A stretch of DNA of 52,662 bases from Nanobdellota archaeon (GCA_002688095.1 NZCA01000002.1:1-52662); one strand, 5' to 3'. Shown: positions 15,333 to 23,080, counted from the first letter of the stretch. The notes: generated by a model not told the origin, from the sequence alone. A program made the numbers and translations.

Positions 15333-15466
15333 ATGGCTTTTACTGTAGACGAGATTACTCTAGGTTTAAATAGAATCTTAGAACCACAGTAAGGACATCT
15401 AACCCTCTTTTTAACATATTCTTGTTTTGTGTTTTTTCCGCAATGAAAACATTTGTAGGATACCAT
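15329..15466 (-). CDS. rpo12: RNA polymerase subunit Rpo12 (RpoP)
   Basis: The 45-residue protein is a single Cys4 zinc ribbon: 'YKCFHCGK' and 'VRCPYCGSKILFK'. I chose the ATG at 15466, which gives the family's usual length. A longer open frame reaches back to 15535 but runs into the eL43 gene and has no conserved content. The ATG lies just after the eL43 stop codon, consistent with an operon. Confidence 0.92.
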   Translation of the reverse strand: MVSYKCFHCGKNTKQEYVKKRVRCPYCGSKILFKPRVISSTVKAI

Positions 15467-15467
15467 T

Positions 15468-15665
15468 TTATAGTTCGTAAGCTTTACCAGCAAATTTTGA
15501 ATCACATTTCTTACACTGCCATATGCCGGCTGCAAGCCTTTTTACTGCTTTTTTATGACAATTCGGACAGGTATATAAGGATTTTTGTTTAACTTCTATC
15601 TTCTCTAATTTCGTTCTAATAGTTCTACCATATCTTGGTCCAAGTCGTTTAGTTGATTTTCCCAT
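15468..15665 (-). CDS. rpl37ae: Ribosomal protein eL43 (L37Ae)
   Basis: The 65-residue zinc-ribbon protein contains 'GPRYGRTIR' at the N-terminus and '[13 protein letters not shown]...[12 protein letters not shown]'. It belongs to the large subunit. It heads the eL43-rpo12-pfdB-UPF0147 operon, a conserved archaeal order. Confidence 0.94.
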   Translation of the reverse strand: MGKSTKRLGPRYGRTIRTKLEKIEVKQKSLYTCPNCHKKAVKRLAAGIWQCKKCDSKFAGKAYEL

Positions 15666-15704
15666 GTTTTAGAATGCTTGATTTTGGTTTAAAAATGTTT
15701 GGTT

Positions 15705-15806
15705 TGGGGTCGCCCGGATTTGAACCGAGATCTCCAGCTCCCAAAGCTGGAAGCTTAAATTACCCCCGTAATCATTCCATTACGGTCCAGGTTGGCCTAC
15801 GACCCC
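15705..15806 (-). tRNA. tRNA-Pro (UGG) with a 27-nt intron in the D-loop
   Basis: Acceptor arms GGGGTCG/CGACCCC, discriminator A, anticodon stem CCAGC/GCUGG with loop UUUGGGA (anticodon UGG), T-arm CUCGG UUCAAAU CCGGG. The D-loop is too long. Removing 15760-15786 leaves CAACCUGGUUUAA with the invariant GG intact. The removed piece folds as a BHB: ACCU/GGGU central helix, bulges GGA and AAU, and a 7-bp inner stem CCGUAAU/AUUACGG. The predicted splice site is near position 20, not 37/38. The anticodon loop itself is uninterrupted. CCA is not encoded. Confidence 0.88.
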
Positions 15807-16010
15807 ATGTGCTTTAAATGGCTTTAGAGCCTTAATAAAGTTTACTACTTCCCCTAATAGTATTCCAATTGCTTCTGCTAATTTCTTACTTTTTCTCATG
15901 GATTTAACTGGTTCTGTAGAAGCGTGTTTTCCCAAATTTTTAGTAAAATTAAATTTAATCTCTTTCAATTTTTCTGAAATTTTATATCTTTTTATTTTGT
16001 AGATTTTCAT
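15780..16010 (-). CDS. Possible 76-residue ORF running into tRNA-Pro
   Basis: The frame opens after a TATAAA box spaced about 26 nt from the ATG and ends inside the D-arm of tRNA-Pro. The middle segment 'KSKKLAEAIGILLGEV' resembles the first LAGLIDADG helix of homing endonucleases, but the diagnostic Gly-Asp-Gly is missing and nothing resembling the catalytic domain follows. It may be a decayed endonuclease, in line with other such genes upstream of tRNAs here, or a chance frame. The tandem ACGACA element lies upstream of its TATA box. Confidence 0.35.
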   Translation of the reverse strand: MKIYKIKRYKISEKLKEIKFNFTKNLGKHASTEPVKSMRKSKKLAEAIGILLGEVVNFIKALKPFKAHGVVGQPGP

Positions 16011-16060
16011 GTTAAATAAGAAATAATTTTAGTTTATAATTGCCGCGGGTATATGGTGGA

Positions 16061-16077
16061 TATGTCGTTTTTGTCGT
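16061..16077 (-). promoter_or_regulatory. Tandem ACGACA element, site A
   Basis: On the minus strand the site reads ACGACAAAAACGACATA, two ACGACA hexamers 9 nt apart. A GC-rich spacer and then a TATAAA box follow, ahead of the 16010 ORF. Sites B, C and D share the position relative to TATA. Confidence 0.55.
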
Positions 16078-16091
16078 ATGAAACTGGAAAA

Positions 16092-16862
16092 CTATTCTTT
16101 CTTCTCTTTGTCGGGGGATTCTTCAGAAGGCTTTTCACCTTCGGCTGGAGCTTCTGCTCCCTCTTCACCTTCAGTTGGCTTTTCTTCGTCCTCCTTAGCT
16201 TCCTCACCTTCTTCAGGTTCTTTAGTTACTTCTTCAGCTGCAGCTGCTAGTTCTTTAGCTTTTTCTTCTTCAGCTTTTTTCTCAGCTTCTTCTCTTTCTA
16301 TTTCTTTCTTAATTTCAGCTTGGATTGTTTTCAATTCTTTTTGAAGTTGGGCTTTCCTTTCTTCAGAAGGCTCGGTTTTTTGATTGTTAATGATATCATC
16401 ATATTTTCCTTCTTCAATTTCTTTGTTTACTTCAGGTGCAAATTTAGACTCTACCAAAACTCCGGCAGAGTTGCAAGAACCAATTATGGATTTTACAGCA
16501 GATTTGAAATTGTTAAATAATAAAGAATCTTGTTTCATTTGGGCTATTTTAACTATCTGTTCCATAGATAGGTTACCTACTTTATTTTTATTTGGAACTC
16601 CAGAGCCTTTGTCAACACCAATTTCTTTTTTTATTAATTCTGAAACAGGAGGTGTTCCAATTTCTAATTCGAATGATTTGTCTTCAGTTTCAACTATAAT
16701 TTTTACTGGAACTTTCATTCCATTAAAAGAAGCAGTTTTTTCATTAATCTGATTAATTATATCTTGTAAGTTAACTCCTAAGGGGGCTAAAGATTGACCC
16801 ATTTGTGGACCAACACTGGCTTTTCCGCCTTCTATCATTATTTCAACTATTTCTTTGCTCAT
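16092..16862 (-). CDS. rpl11: Ribosomal protein uL11 with long acidic C-terminal tail
   Basis: Residues 1-160 are normal uL11: 'VGPQMGQSLAPLGVN', the Pro-rich 'GTPPVSELIKKE' and 'MEQIVKIAQMKQDSL'. It forms the GTPase-centre stalk base. Residues about 165-256 are an extra Glu/Lys/Ala/Pro-rich, probably disordered tail not present in typical archaeal uL11 (about 160 residues). It overlaps spt5 upstream by 4 nt, continuing the secE-spt5-uL11 order usual in archaea. Confidence 0.93.
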   Translation of the reverse strand: MSKEIVEIMIEGGKASVGPQMGQSLAPLGVNLQDIINQINEKTASFNGMKVPVKIIVETEDKSFELEIGTPPVSELIKKEIGVDKGSGVPNKNKVGNLSMEQIVKIAQMKQDSLLFNNFKSAVKSIIGSCNSAGVLVESKFAPEVNKEIEEGKYDDIINNQKTEPSEERKAQLQKELKTIQAEIKKEIEREEAEKKAEEEKAKELAAAAEEVTKEPEEGEEAKEDEEKPTEGEEGAEAPAEGEKPSEESPDKEKKE

Positions 16863-17341
16863 TCTTCTAGCTCTTCATCATCTGTGTCACGTCTTATAAC
16901 CTTAACGGAATCAATCTTAACCGTGATAGGAATGGGAACAGCGGCTTCTAATAATTCTACTATAACTTCGTCTTTTTGTTCGTCTATTCTTGTAACTTTC
17001 GCGGTTTCTCTTTTGAAAGGACCAGAAATAATCTCCACGATGTCTCTTTTTTCTATGTTAACTTGGGCTTTAGTTTGTTCTAACATAGGTTCTATTTCTT
17101 GATAATTTATAGGGGCTTCCAGTAAAGATTTAGCATAAGGCACACCTTGGAAAGATTCCTGAGCATCGCTTTTAGTTTCAGCTTCTAAGAACACATAAGA
17201 TCTCATACCGTGAGGTCTAATAATAGCGTAGACTTTTAGGCCATGCTTTTTGACATTAGTGGCTATAAAGTCCACTACTTGATCTTCTCTGTTTGCAGTT
17301 GTTCTTAAGGCATAAATTTCAGTCATTTTATCATTTGCCAA
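16859..17341 (-). CDS. spt5: Transcription elongation factor Spt5 (NusG-like)
   Basis: The 160-residue protein has an NGN domain ('IYALRTTANREDQVVDFI', 'HGMRSYVFLEAE') and a KOW domain ('DIVEIISGPFKRETAKVTRI'). It binds the RNA polymerase clamp and increases processivity. It overlaps secE upstream and uL11 downstream, so translation is coupled. Confidence 0.95.
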   Translation of the reverse strand: MANDKMTEIYALRTTANREDQVVDFIATNVKKHGLKVYAIIRPHGMRSYVFLEAETKSDAQESFQGVPYAKSLLEAPINYQEIEPMLEQTKAQVNIEKRDIVEIISGPFKRETAKVTRIDEQKDEVIVELLEAAVPIPITVKIDSVKVIRRDTDDEELEE

Positions 17342-17520
17342 AGGATTTGGATTAAAAATCCAAGTATACCTATGATGGCAATACCTATTGCGGATACTTT
17401 TACAATGGCTTTATATTCCTCCATTGTAGGTTTCTTTGTAACTCTAAAAACACGTTTACTTTCCAGAATAAAGGACTTAAAACGCGAATATAGAGTAGGA
17501 TTATATTCTAAATTATCCAT
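17323..17520 (-). CDS. secE: Protein translocase subunit SecE (Sec61 gamma)
   Basis: The 65-residue protein has an amphipathic helix ('SRFKSFILESKRVFRVTKKP') and one transmembrane helix (about residues 40-60), the SecE layout. It is part of the SecYE channel. It overlaps the spt5 start by 19 nt. Confidence 0.9.
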   Translation of the reverse strand: MDNLEYNPTLYSRFKSFILESKRVFRVTKKPTMEEYKAIVKVSAIGIAIIGILGFLIQILWQMIK

Positions 17521-17555
17521 ATCAAAACTGTTAGAATTTGGGTTTATAAAGTTTT

Positions 17556-18686
17556 TTAATCAACAAATTCAATACCAAGTTCTTCTTCAATCTCTTTTTT
17601 CTTTTTTTCTGGGGCGGTTCTTTGACCAAATATTTGGGGTGATGAAACTCCTGTAACAATTAACATCGTACGTAAGGTATTTTCTAGATCATCTGAGATT
17701 TGGGCTCCCCATATTACCCGGGCGTCTTCATCTAGTTTTTCAGAGACGGTTTCAACTACTTTTCTCGCTTCACTTAAAGTTAAATCCTGGCCACCAGAGA
17801 CGTTAATTAGGGCTCCAGTTGCACCACCAATATCTACATCTAAAAGAGGGTTGGAAATGGCCTTTTCAACTGCTTCAACTGCTCTGTTTTCAGTATCGGA
17901 TTCCCCGACACCGATAAGAGCTACACCTCCATCTCCCATGACTGCCTTAATATCGGCAAAATCTAAGTTAACTAAGCCGGCTTTAGTAACTAGTTCAGCA
18001 ATGCCTTTAACAGCATTAGTAAGAATCTCATCTGCCACCTTAAATGAAGTCTGTAAAGGCAGATCAGGAGCAAGTTCTAAGAGTTTATCATTAGGAATCA
18101 CAATTAAGGTATCTACAATGCGTTCCATTTTTTCTAGGCCAATAACTGCGTTTTCGTAACGTCTTTGGCCTTCCATTGTAAAAGGAATAGTAACAATGCC
18201 CACTGTTAGGCAACCCATTTTCTTAGCTATCTCTGCTATGACAGGAGCTGCTCCGGTTCCGGTTCCACCTCCTAAACCACAAGTGATGAAAACCATGTCA
18301 GAACCTTGGAGTTTTTTCCTTATGTCCTGTTCATTCTCCCGGGCAGATTCTTCACCGATCTTAGGTATGGATCCTGCACCTAATCCGCCGGTAATCTCTT
18401 TTCCAATTAAAATTTTAGTATCACAATTAGTATAAAGAAGATCTTGAGCATCAGTATTAATGGCGAGAGTTTCAGCTCCGGCAATACCAATTTCGGTAAC
18501 CCGGTTAATGGTATTGTTGCCTCCTCCGCCTACCCCAATAACTTTTATTTTAGCACGATGTTTAGAAAGTAATTCTTCCAATTCCTTATCAACCTCTTCA
18601 TTTTGAGAGGGAGTAGATTCAGTAAATTCAGATTCTTGAACTGGTGATTCCTCTGGAGAATCGTTATTTTCTATATTGATTTCCAT
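17556..18686 (-). CDS. ftsZ: Cell-division GTPase FtsZ
   Basis: The 376-residue protein has a disordered acidic N-terminus (1-45), then the tubulin-type nucleotide site ('IGVGGGGNNTINR', 'CGLGGGTGTGAAPVIAEIA'), 'TIPFTMEGQRR' and the T7 loop region 'NLDFADIKAVM'. The C-terminal tail is short and ends 'ELGIEFVD', a plausible SepF-binding end. It lies upstream of secE in the minus-strand block. Confidence 0.97.
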   Translation of the reverse strand: MEINIENNDSPEESPVQESEFTESTPSQNEEVDKELEELLSKHRAKIKVIGVGGGGNNTINRVTEIGIAGAETLAINTDAQDLLYTNCDTKILIGKEITGGLGAGSIPKIGEESARENEQDIRKKLQGSDMVFITCGLGGGTGTGAAPVIAEIAKKMGCLTVGIVTIPFTMEGQRRYENAVIGLEKMERIVDTLIVIPNDKLLELAPDLPLQTSFKVADEILTNAVKGIAELVTKAGLVNLDFADIKAVMGDGGVALIGVGESDTENRAVEAVEKAISNPLLDVDIGGATGALINVSGGQDLTLSEARKVVETVSEKLDEDARVIWGAQISDDLENTLRTMLIVTGVSSPQIFGQRTAPEKKKKEIEEELGIEFVD

Positions 18687-18720
18687 ATATTAGAATTTAA
18701 AGGGAGTTTGTATATAAAGA

Positions 18721-19353
18721 TTATTCTTTTTTAATTGTTAGTTTTTTGATATTAGGTATTAGAGTAGTGATTTTTTCGGTTAAATCCTTTTGGAGTTCTT
18801 TAGGCAAGGTTTTTGAAATTATGGTGGCATTGGAATCTTTGATTTCTGTTTTTATGTCTTTGCCATAGAAATTCAATAAAGAATTTATCTGTTTTTTGGT
18901 ATCTTTTATCTGTTTTAGGATTTTGATTTTATAAATCAAGGTTTTTCCAGCCAAAGGATGGTTGAAATCAACTATGACCCTACCAGGGGTGACAGTACGG
19001 ACTGTGCCCATCATGTTATCAATGTTGATTTGCAATCCAGGATAAGGTGTGATGTTCTGTTTTTTGAAAGAAGTTTGAGATAGTAATTGTAATAATTTAG
19101 GATTTTTCTTACCGAAAGCGTTTTCAGGACTTAAAGTGAAAGTGTAAGATTTGAAATCCTTTCCTATGATTTCTTTATCCAGTCCAGGAAGAATTTGGTT
19201 TTCACCTACGCAGATGATAACAGGACCATAGGTCATATTTTTATTATAAATATTAGATTTTTTAGCTGTAGCCTCATCTGTGGTGTCAAAGACTTCTCCG
19301 GTTTCTAAAGTGCCGGTGTAGGTGATTTCTATGAAATCTTTATTCTTTATCAT
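18721..19353 (-). CDS. FKBP-type peptidyl-prolyl isomerase (SlyD-like)
   Basis: The 210-residue protein has an FKBP domain ('DFIEITYTGTLETGEVFDTT', 'GENQILPGLDKEIIGKD') interrupted by the insert-in-flap chaperone domain (about 80-140, 'PGRVIVDFNHPLAGKTLIYK'). A C-terminal helical extension of about 55 residues follows, as in archaeal long-type FKBPs. It isomerises proline bonds and acts as a holdase. It is divergent from the 19393 gene. Confidence 0.93.
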   Translation of the reverse strand: MIKNKDFIEITYTGTLETGEVFDTTDEATAKKSNIYNKNMTYGPVIICVGENQILPGLDKEIIGKDFKSYTFTLSPENAFGKKNPKLLQLLSQTSFKKQNITPYPGLQINIDNMMGTVRTVTPGRVIVDFNHPLAGKTLIYKIKILKQIKDTKKQINSLLNFYGKDIKTEIKDSNATIISKTLPKELQKDLTEKITTLIPNIKKLTIKKE

Positions 19354-19392
19354 GATTTGAAAAGCGAGGAAAGGTTTTTATAAGTTTTTATA

Positions 19393-19677
19393 ATGAAAAG
19401 GGATATGGATTGGAGAAAGAGAGTAGATCCTTTGATTAAGGATCATCTGGAATTACAGGTTAAAGAAAGCTATAGAGAGAAGAAAGCGTATTCTAAGGCT
19501 AAAAGTAAAGGTGATGGACAGTTATGGATTGCGGTTGCGAATCTTTCTAAACAACTATTTGATTTAAGTTTGAAAGTGAAATTTTTAGAGAAGGCTTTGA
19601 GAGATGTAAATGCTAAGGATAAGAAGAAAATAAATGATGATGTTGAGAAAGTTCTGAAAGATATGCAGAAATTCTAA
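19393..19677 (+). CDS. Conserved-looking 94-residue helical protein
   Basis: I do not recognise the family. The protein is basic and helical, with a central 'GQLWIAVANLSKQLFDLSLK' segment and a C-terminal coiled coil. A TTTTTATAAG TATA box lies about 25 nt upstream of the ATG. It precedes eIF5A on the same strand, but that gene has its own TATA box, so they are probably separate units. Confidence 0.7.
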   Translation: MKRDMDWRKRVDPLIKDHLELQVKESYREKKAYSKAKSKGDGQLWIAVANLSKQLFDLSLKVKFLEKALRDVNAKDKKKINDDVEKVLKDMQKF

Positions 19678-19716
19678 AACCAAATCTTTATAAATTAAAT
19701 TTTGTTTGAATAAAAA

Positions 19717-20115
19717 ATGGTAGAGACAAAACAAATCCAAGTAACTAGCTTAAAACCAGGAAGATATGTGGTTTTAGATGGTGTGGCTTGTAAAGTTACT
19801 AAGATGGATATTTCTAGACCTGGAAAACATGGACATGCTAAATGTAAAGTAGAAGCTGTTGGTGTTATTAATGGAGAGAAGAAAGTTACAGTACTTCCAG
19901 GACATGATAAGATTGAAAGCCCATTGATTGAGAAGAAATCAGCTCAAGTGTTATCTGTTCATGAAGATAATGCAAGTATTATGGATGAAACTAATTTTGA
20001 AACTTTTGATTTAAAGATTCCTGCAGAACTAAAAGGACAAGTGGAAGCTGGAAAGAAGGTTGTTTATTGGGTAGTTTTAGATGATAAAGTGATGAAAGAG
20101 GTTAAAAATGGTTAG
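19717..20115 (+). CDS. eif5a: Translation factor aIF5A
   Basis: The 132-residue protein has the KOW-like N-domain with the hypusination loop 'SRPGKHGHAK' (modified Lys about residue 38) and an OB-fold C-domain. It rescues ribosomes stalled at prolines. A CTTTATAAAT TATA box precedes the ATG. The last codons overlap the eL40 start by 8 nt. Confidence 0.96.
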   Translation: MVETKQIQVTSLKPGRYVVLDGVACKVTKMDISRPGKHGHAKCKVEAVGVINGEKKVTVLPGHDKIESPLIEKKSAQVLSVHEDNASIMDETNFETFDLKIPAELKGQVEAGKKVVYWVVLDDKVMKEVKNG

Positions 20116-20272
20116 ATTTCCAGAAGCAACTGCTAGATTATTTCATAAAATCTTTGTATGTAAAAAGTGTGAGGGTAAAATCAAGGCAGATGTAAGGAAA
20201 GTTTTATTAAAGAAAGTAAGTTGTAGGAATTGTGGAGGCAAGAGCTTTAGAATTATAAAAAGTAAAAGGTGA
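20108..20272 (+). CDS. rpl40e: Ribosomal protein eL40 (L40e)
   Basis: The 54-residue zinc-finger protein contains 'MVRFPEATARLFHKIFVCKK' at its start and CxxC pairs 'CKKC' and 'CRNC', the eL40 pattern. It overlaps the end of the aIF5A gene and is followed 1 nt later by the M50 protease gene, making a three-gene operon. Confidence 0.92.
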   Translation: MVRFPEATARLFHKIFVCKKCEGKIKADVRKVLLKKVSCRNCGGKSFRIIKSKR

Positions 20273-20273
20273 T

Positions 20274-21482
20274 ATGGTAAACTATGATTTAGTGTTATTG
20301 TTTGTTTTCGGTTTAGTTTTAATGGGTGTTATGTTGTTGAATAAAAAGAAAGTACATGTGGAAAAAATATTGTTTCCTTTGGTTTATATGGTGATGTATA
20401 GAACCAAGATTGGATTGAACTTGATGGATAGGATGGCTAAAAAGCATCCTCGGATTATTGGTGTGTTTGCAACTTTGGGGATAGTGATTAGTTTTATAGG
20501 CATGGTGGCTATTTTGATTTTACTTGTTAAAGGGGTTTATAGTTTCTTATTTTTGGATGCTCCTCCTCCTGTTGCACCTTTATTTCCAGGAGTTCAAACA
20601 GTTCCAGGATTACCAGTATTGGGTTTTTTCCATTGGATATTGGCTATTTTTATTTTAGCAGGGGTGCATGAGTTTAGTCATGGATTGGTGGCTAGGCTAT
20701 ATAATTTGAAAGTAAAGTCCAGTGGATTTGCTGTGTTTAGTTTTTTATTACCTATTATTCCGGCGGCTTTTGTGGAACCAGATGAAGAAGAATTAAACAA
20801 TTCTAAGAAAAAAGTCCAGCATGGGGTGTTAGCAGCAGGAAGTTTTTCTAATTTAATAACTGCAGGAATTTTCTTTTTGTTATTTATTTTTGTTTTGACT
20901 CCTTTGGCTTCAGCGGTTACAGTAAATGAAGGTGTGATAATCAAAGGTGTGAATGAAAATAGTCCTGCTTTTGAGGTGGGCATTGGAGAGAATGAATTGA
21001 TGTTGGAGCTGGATGGGAATGGAATAGGGGATTTGGGTGACTTCATTGAGAATCTGAAGGACTTGCAGCCAGGAGATGTTGTTGAATTAAAGACCAATGA
21101 AAGTGAGTATAGTTTAATTGCGGCAGAACATCCGAGTAATGAAAGGGGGTACTTGGGCGTGAATGTAAGCCCGGAGAAAGTGTATATTGATGAAAAGTAT
21201 GGTTTTTGGGGAGAAGTGATTTCTTGGATGGCTTTATTGTTCTTCTGGGTTTTTGTAGCTAATTTGGGTGTGGGTTTGTTTAACCTATTGCCGATGGGTC
21301 CATTGGATGGAGGAAAGATGTTTTATTTAGTGGCTTTAAGTATTTTTAAGAAAGAAAGAGTGGCTAAGAAAGTTTGGATGGGGGTTAGCTTCTTCTGTTT
21401 AGCTTTAATTGTGATTTCTTTGGCCCCATTCTTGAGTAGATTTTTAGCTTTTATGTTCGGTATTGTTACCGGATTGCTTTAA
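20274..21482 (+). CDS. M50-family intramembrane zinc metalloprotease (site-2 protease-like) with PDZ domain
   Basis: The 402-residue membrane protein carries 'HEFSH' (zinc His and catalytic Glu, about residue 137) and the third ligand motif 'LLPMGPLDGGK' near residue 345. A PDZ-like domain ('GVNENSPAFEVGIGENELML', about 225-300) lies between them. At least six hydrophobic segments are visible. Such enzymes cleave membrane-anchored regulators. The wHTH-TM-propeller protein at 46751 would be an attractive type of substrate, although that link is speculation. Confidence 0.9.
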   Translation: MVNYDLVLLFVFGLVLMGVMLLNKKKVHVEKILFPLVYMVMYRTKIGLNLMDRMAKKHPRIIGVFATLGIVISFIGMVAILILLVKGVYSFLFLDAPPPVAPLFPGVQTVPGLPVLGFFHWILAIFILAGVHEFSHGLVARLYNLKVKSSGFAVFSFLLPIIPAAFVEPDEEELNNSKKKVQHGVLAAGSFSNLITAGIFFLLFIFVLTPLASAVTVNEGVIIKGVNENSPAFEVGIGENELMLELDGNGIGDLGDFIENLKDLQPGDVVELKTNESEYSLIAAEHPSNERGYLGVNVSPEKVYIDEKYGFWGEVISWMALLFFWVFVANLGVGLFNLLPMGPLDGGKMFYLVALSIFKKERVAKKVWMGVSFFCLALIVISLAPFLSRFLAFMFGIVTGLL

Positions 21483-21619
21483 TCTTCATCCTCATCATGG
21501 TAACCACGTAAGAAACCCGCTTCTTCAGCATCGATTTCTTCGTCGTCAAGGGCCTGTTCGATTCTCTCTTCTTCTGAAAGTTCTCCTTCGTCTAAAATAT
21601 CTTCCTTTATTTGAATCAC
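21479..21619 (-). CDS. Acidic 46-residue protein of an 'AGFxxGY' family
   Basis: GTG start after a GGGG stretch. The protein is strongly acidic, with 'ERIEQALDDEEIDAEEAGFL' followed by 'RGYHDEDED'. The same core pattern (xIEQALxxxxIxxEEAGFxxGYxxE) recurs in the 33-residue protein at 22639, so the two are paralogues. Overlap with the protease gene is only 4 nt at the 3' ends. Function unknown. Two independently placed copies with the same motif argue strongly that both are real genes. Confidence 0.75.
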   Translation of the reverse strand: MIQIKEDILDEGELSEEERIEQALDDEEIDAEEAGFLRGYHDEDED

Positions 21620-21680
21620 CCCGATTAAAAAAATCGATGAGAGGTATATATATGTTTTGTTTGAAAAAACAACAAACTAT

Positions 21681-22277
21681 TTAAACTTCAATGACCATTC
21701 CATTAGTTCCTGGATTTAGAATTTTTGTGGAGTAAATTTTATCTTTTTTGTTTTCGTTCTCGTGCAAATGGCCCGAGATGGCTAAAATGGGTTTGATAAT
21801 TCTGATAAATTTTCTAATAGATTTGTTTCCTTGGTGACCTATATCCTTGAGATAATCTAGTTTGGTATTGTAAGGAGGTTGATGCGTCATCAGAATTACC
21901 TGGTGGTCTTTGACGGTTTTTTTAAATTGAGGGATTATAATTTCTAAGTCCTTATTTATTTCTTCAAACCCCCTTAACCCGTACCCAAAGAAAAGATAAT
22001 TATTGAGCTCGTAACTTTTTTTATGTAAATTAAGAATATTTTTTGTTTTTTTAAGTGCTTTATTGAGGTCGGAGTTGGTTTCATGATTGCCCGGAATGAT
22101 TAACATAGGGATTTTTAGTGATTCAAATTTTAAAATCAATCCTCTTAAGTTATCTCCAAAGTTAGTCAAATCTCCTGCACATAGGATTAAATCGGGTTTA
22201 GATTTTTTTATCTTCTTAATTAAATTGAAGATAGTTTTTTTATCTCCGTGAGGATCTGTAAAGAGGAAAAGTTTCAT
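21681..22277 (-). CDS. Calcineurin-like metallophosphoesterase
   Basis: The 198-residue protein has all five motifs: 'FTDPHGD', 'CAGDLTNFGD', 'IPGNHETN', 'LMTHQPPYN' and 'SGHLHENEN'. The family hydrolyses phosphodiesters or nucleotides; archaeal Icc-like proteins of this size have unknown substrates. A TTTATAAA-like box overlaps the region ahead of the ATG. Confidence 0.9.
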   Translation of the reverse strand: MKLFLFTDPHGDKKTIFNLIKKIKKSKPDLILCAGDLTNFGDNLRGLILKFESLKIPMLIIPGNHETNSDLNKALKKTKNILNLHKKSYELNNYLFFGYGLRGFEEINKDLEIIIPQFKKTVKDHQVILMTHQPPYNTKLDYLKDIGHQGNKSIRKFIRIIKPILAISGHLHENENKKDKIYSTKILNPGTNGMVIEV

Positions 22278-22309
22278 TTTAGTTACAAATTTATGAGAAG
22301 AAAGGTTCT

Positions 22310-22603
22310 TTATAAAACTTCGGCAGTGTAAAGCAAATTACAAAGACTCCTATAGATTTTAAGGTATCTTCTTTGGAGTAGTTCGGAAGCATATCTAAAA
22401 TAAGGATCTGGGCAAGTTTCATCTGGTCGGTATCTGGATCTCATTTCATCTAAGACCTTCCAATCGGTCTCTGTTCTAATACCTTCTGGAGTTGCATGGA
22501 TGCTTCTGACCCATTTTAGGTCTTCTGCATATTGTTTTTCTAAGAGAATTTCGAAAGTGCCTGCTTGTATTCTTTCTATTGTTTCCTTAATCCGACTTAA
22601 CAT
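22310..22603 (-). CDS. Hypothetical 97-residue helical protein
   Basis: No family recognised. It is rich in Arg, Glu and aromatic residues ('DLKWVRSIHATPEGIRTETD', 'CPDPYFRYASELLQRRYLKI') with no membrane segment. Normal codon use for the window and an ATG start support a real gene. It lies directly downstream of the microprotein operon on the same strand. Confidence 0.6.
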   Translation of the reverse strand: MLSRIKETIERIQAGTFEILLEKQYAEDLKWVRSIHATPEGIRTETDWKVLDEMRSRYRPDETCPDPYFRYASELLQRRYLKIYRSLCNLLYTAEVL

Positions 22604-22638
22604 AGAGAAAATATTTGGATTTGGATTTTTAAAGTTTA

Positions 22639-22740
22639 CTAATATTCGCTTAAGTAACCTAACATGAATCCCGCATCTTCAGATTCTAAATCCCCATTTT
22701 CTAAGGCTTGTTCTATTTCCTCTTGGGAATAAAAATTCAC
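22639..22740 (-). CDS. 33-residue acidic microprotein, 'AGFxxGY' family
   Basis: GTG start, with GGGGGTGAT about 6 nt upstream. The product contains 'QEEIEQALENGDLESEDAGF' followed by 'MLGYLSEY', matching the 46-residue protein at 21479. The GTG overlaps the TGA of the preceding microprotein (GTGA), so it is translationally coupled. Third gene of the microprotein operon. Confidence 0.7.
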   Translation of the reverse strand: MNFYSQEEIEQALENGDLESEDAGFMLGYLSEY

Positions 22741-22850
22741 AATATCACCCCCTTTAATTTATTCTCTTCGCCCCCTATTTTTTTGATAGGTAATTGTAAG
22801 AGTTGTTGGCTGAATAAATCTCCAATGGTTCTTTGGTCTAAGGAAATCAT
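22737..22850 (-). CDS. 37-residue microprotein, second gene of the operon
   Basis: The sequence starts 'MISLDQRTIGDLFSQQLLQL' and continues with a Lys/Gly-rich end. ATG overlaps the upstream stop (ATGA), and a GGGGGTGAAAAG Shine-Dalgarno precedes it. 'DLFSQQLLQLPIKKI' could form a short amphipathic helix and contains a QxxLxxxP-like stretch; no family recognised. Confidence 0.62.
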   Translation of the reverse strand: MISLDQRTIGDLFSQQLLQLPIKKIGGEENKLKGVIL

Positions 22851-22987
22851 CTTTTCACCCCCTCTTTTTTCCAGCAATTATTTGCGGATTTTAGTGTTGT
22901 TGTTGAAATGAAATGCATCATTTCAGTTTCTTGGACCATATGGGAATACTCTGGCCAAGTCAGAAAAGTTTTTTTGCTAAACCACAT
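22847..22987 (-). CDS. 46-residue microprotein, first gene of the operon
   Basis: ATG with a strong GGAGGT Shine-Dalgarno about 8 nt upstream. The product begins 'MWFSKKTFLTWPEYSHMVQE' and is Met/Thr/aromatic-rich. It is not recognisable as a known family. A TATA-like TTAATAAAC (about 23027-23035) and the tandem ACGACA element lie upstream. The coupled ATGA junction to the next gene supports translation. Confidence 0.65.
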   Translation of the reverse strand: MWFSKKTFLTWPEYSHMVQETEMMHFISTTTLKSANNCWKKEGVKR

Positions 22988-23056
22988 TTTTTATTACCTC
23001 CATTATAGAAGTCTTTAAGTGAAGCTGTTTATTAAGCGCTGCGAGTGGGTGGCGGA

Positions 23057-23076
23057 TATGTCGTTTTTGTCGTTTA
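23057..23076 (-). promoter_or_regulatory. Tandem ACGACA element, site B
   Basis: On the minus strand the site reads TAAACGACAAAAACGACATA. It lies 4 nt past the orc1/cdc6 stop codon and upstream of a GC-rich spacer and the TATA box of the microprotein operon. Confidence 0.6.
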
Positions 23077-23080
23077 AGGC

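Noticed and set aside
16078-16344. Ser/Ala-rich plus-strand frame antisense to the uL11 tail
   Set aside because: It is the reverse complement of the acidic low-complexity tail of uL11, with no start signal.
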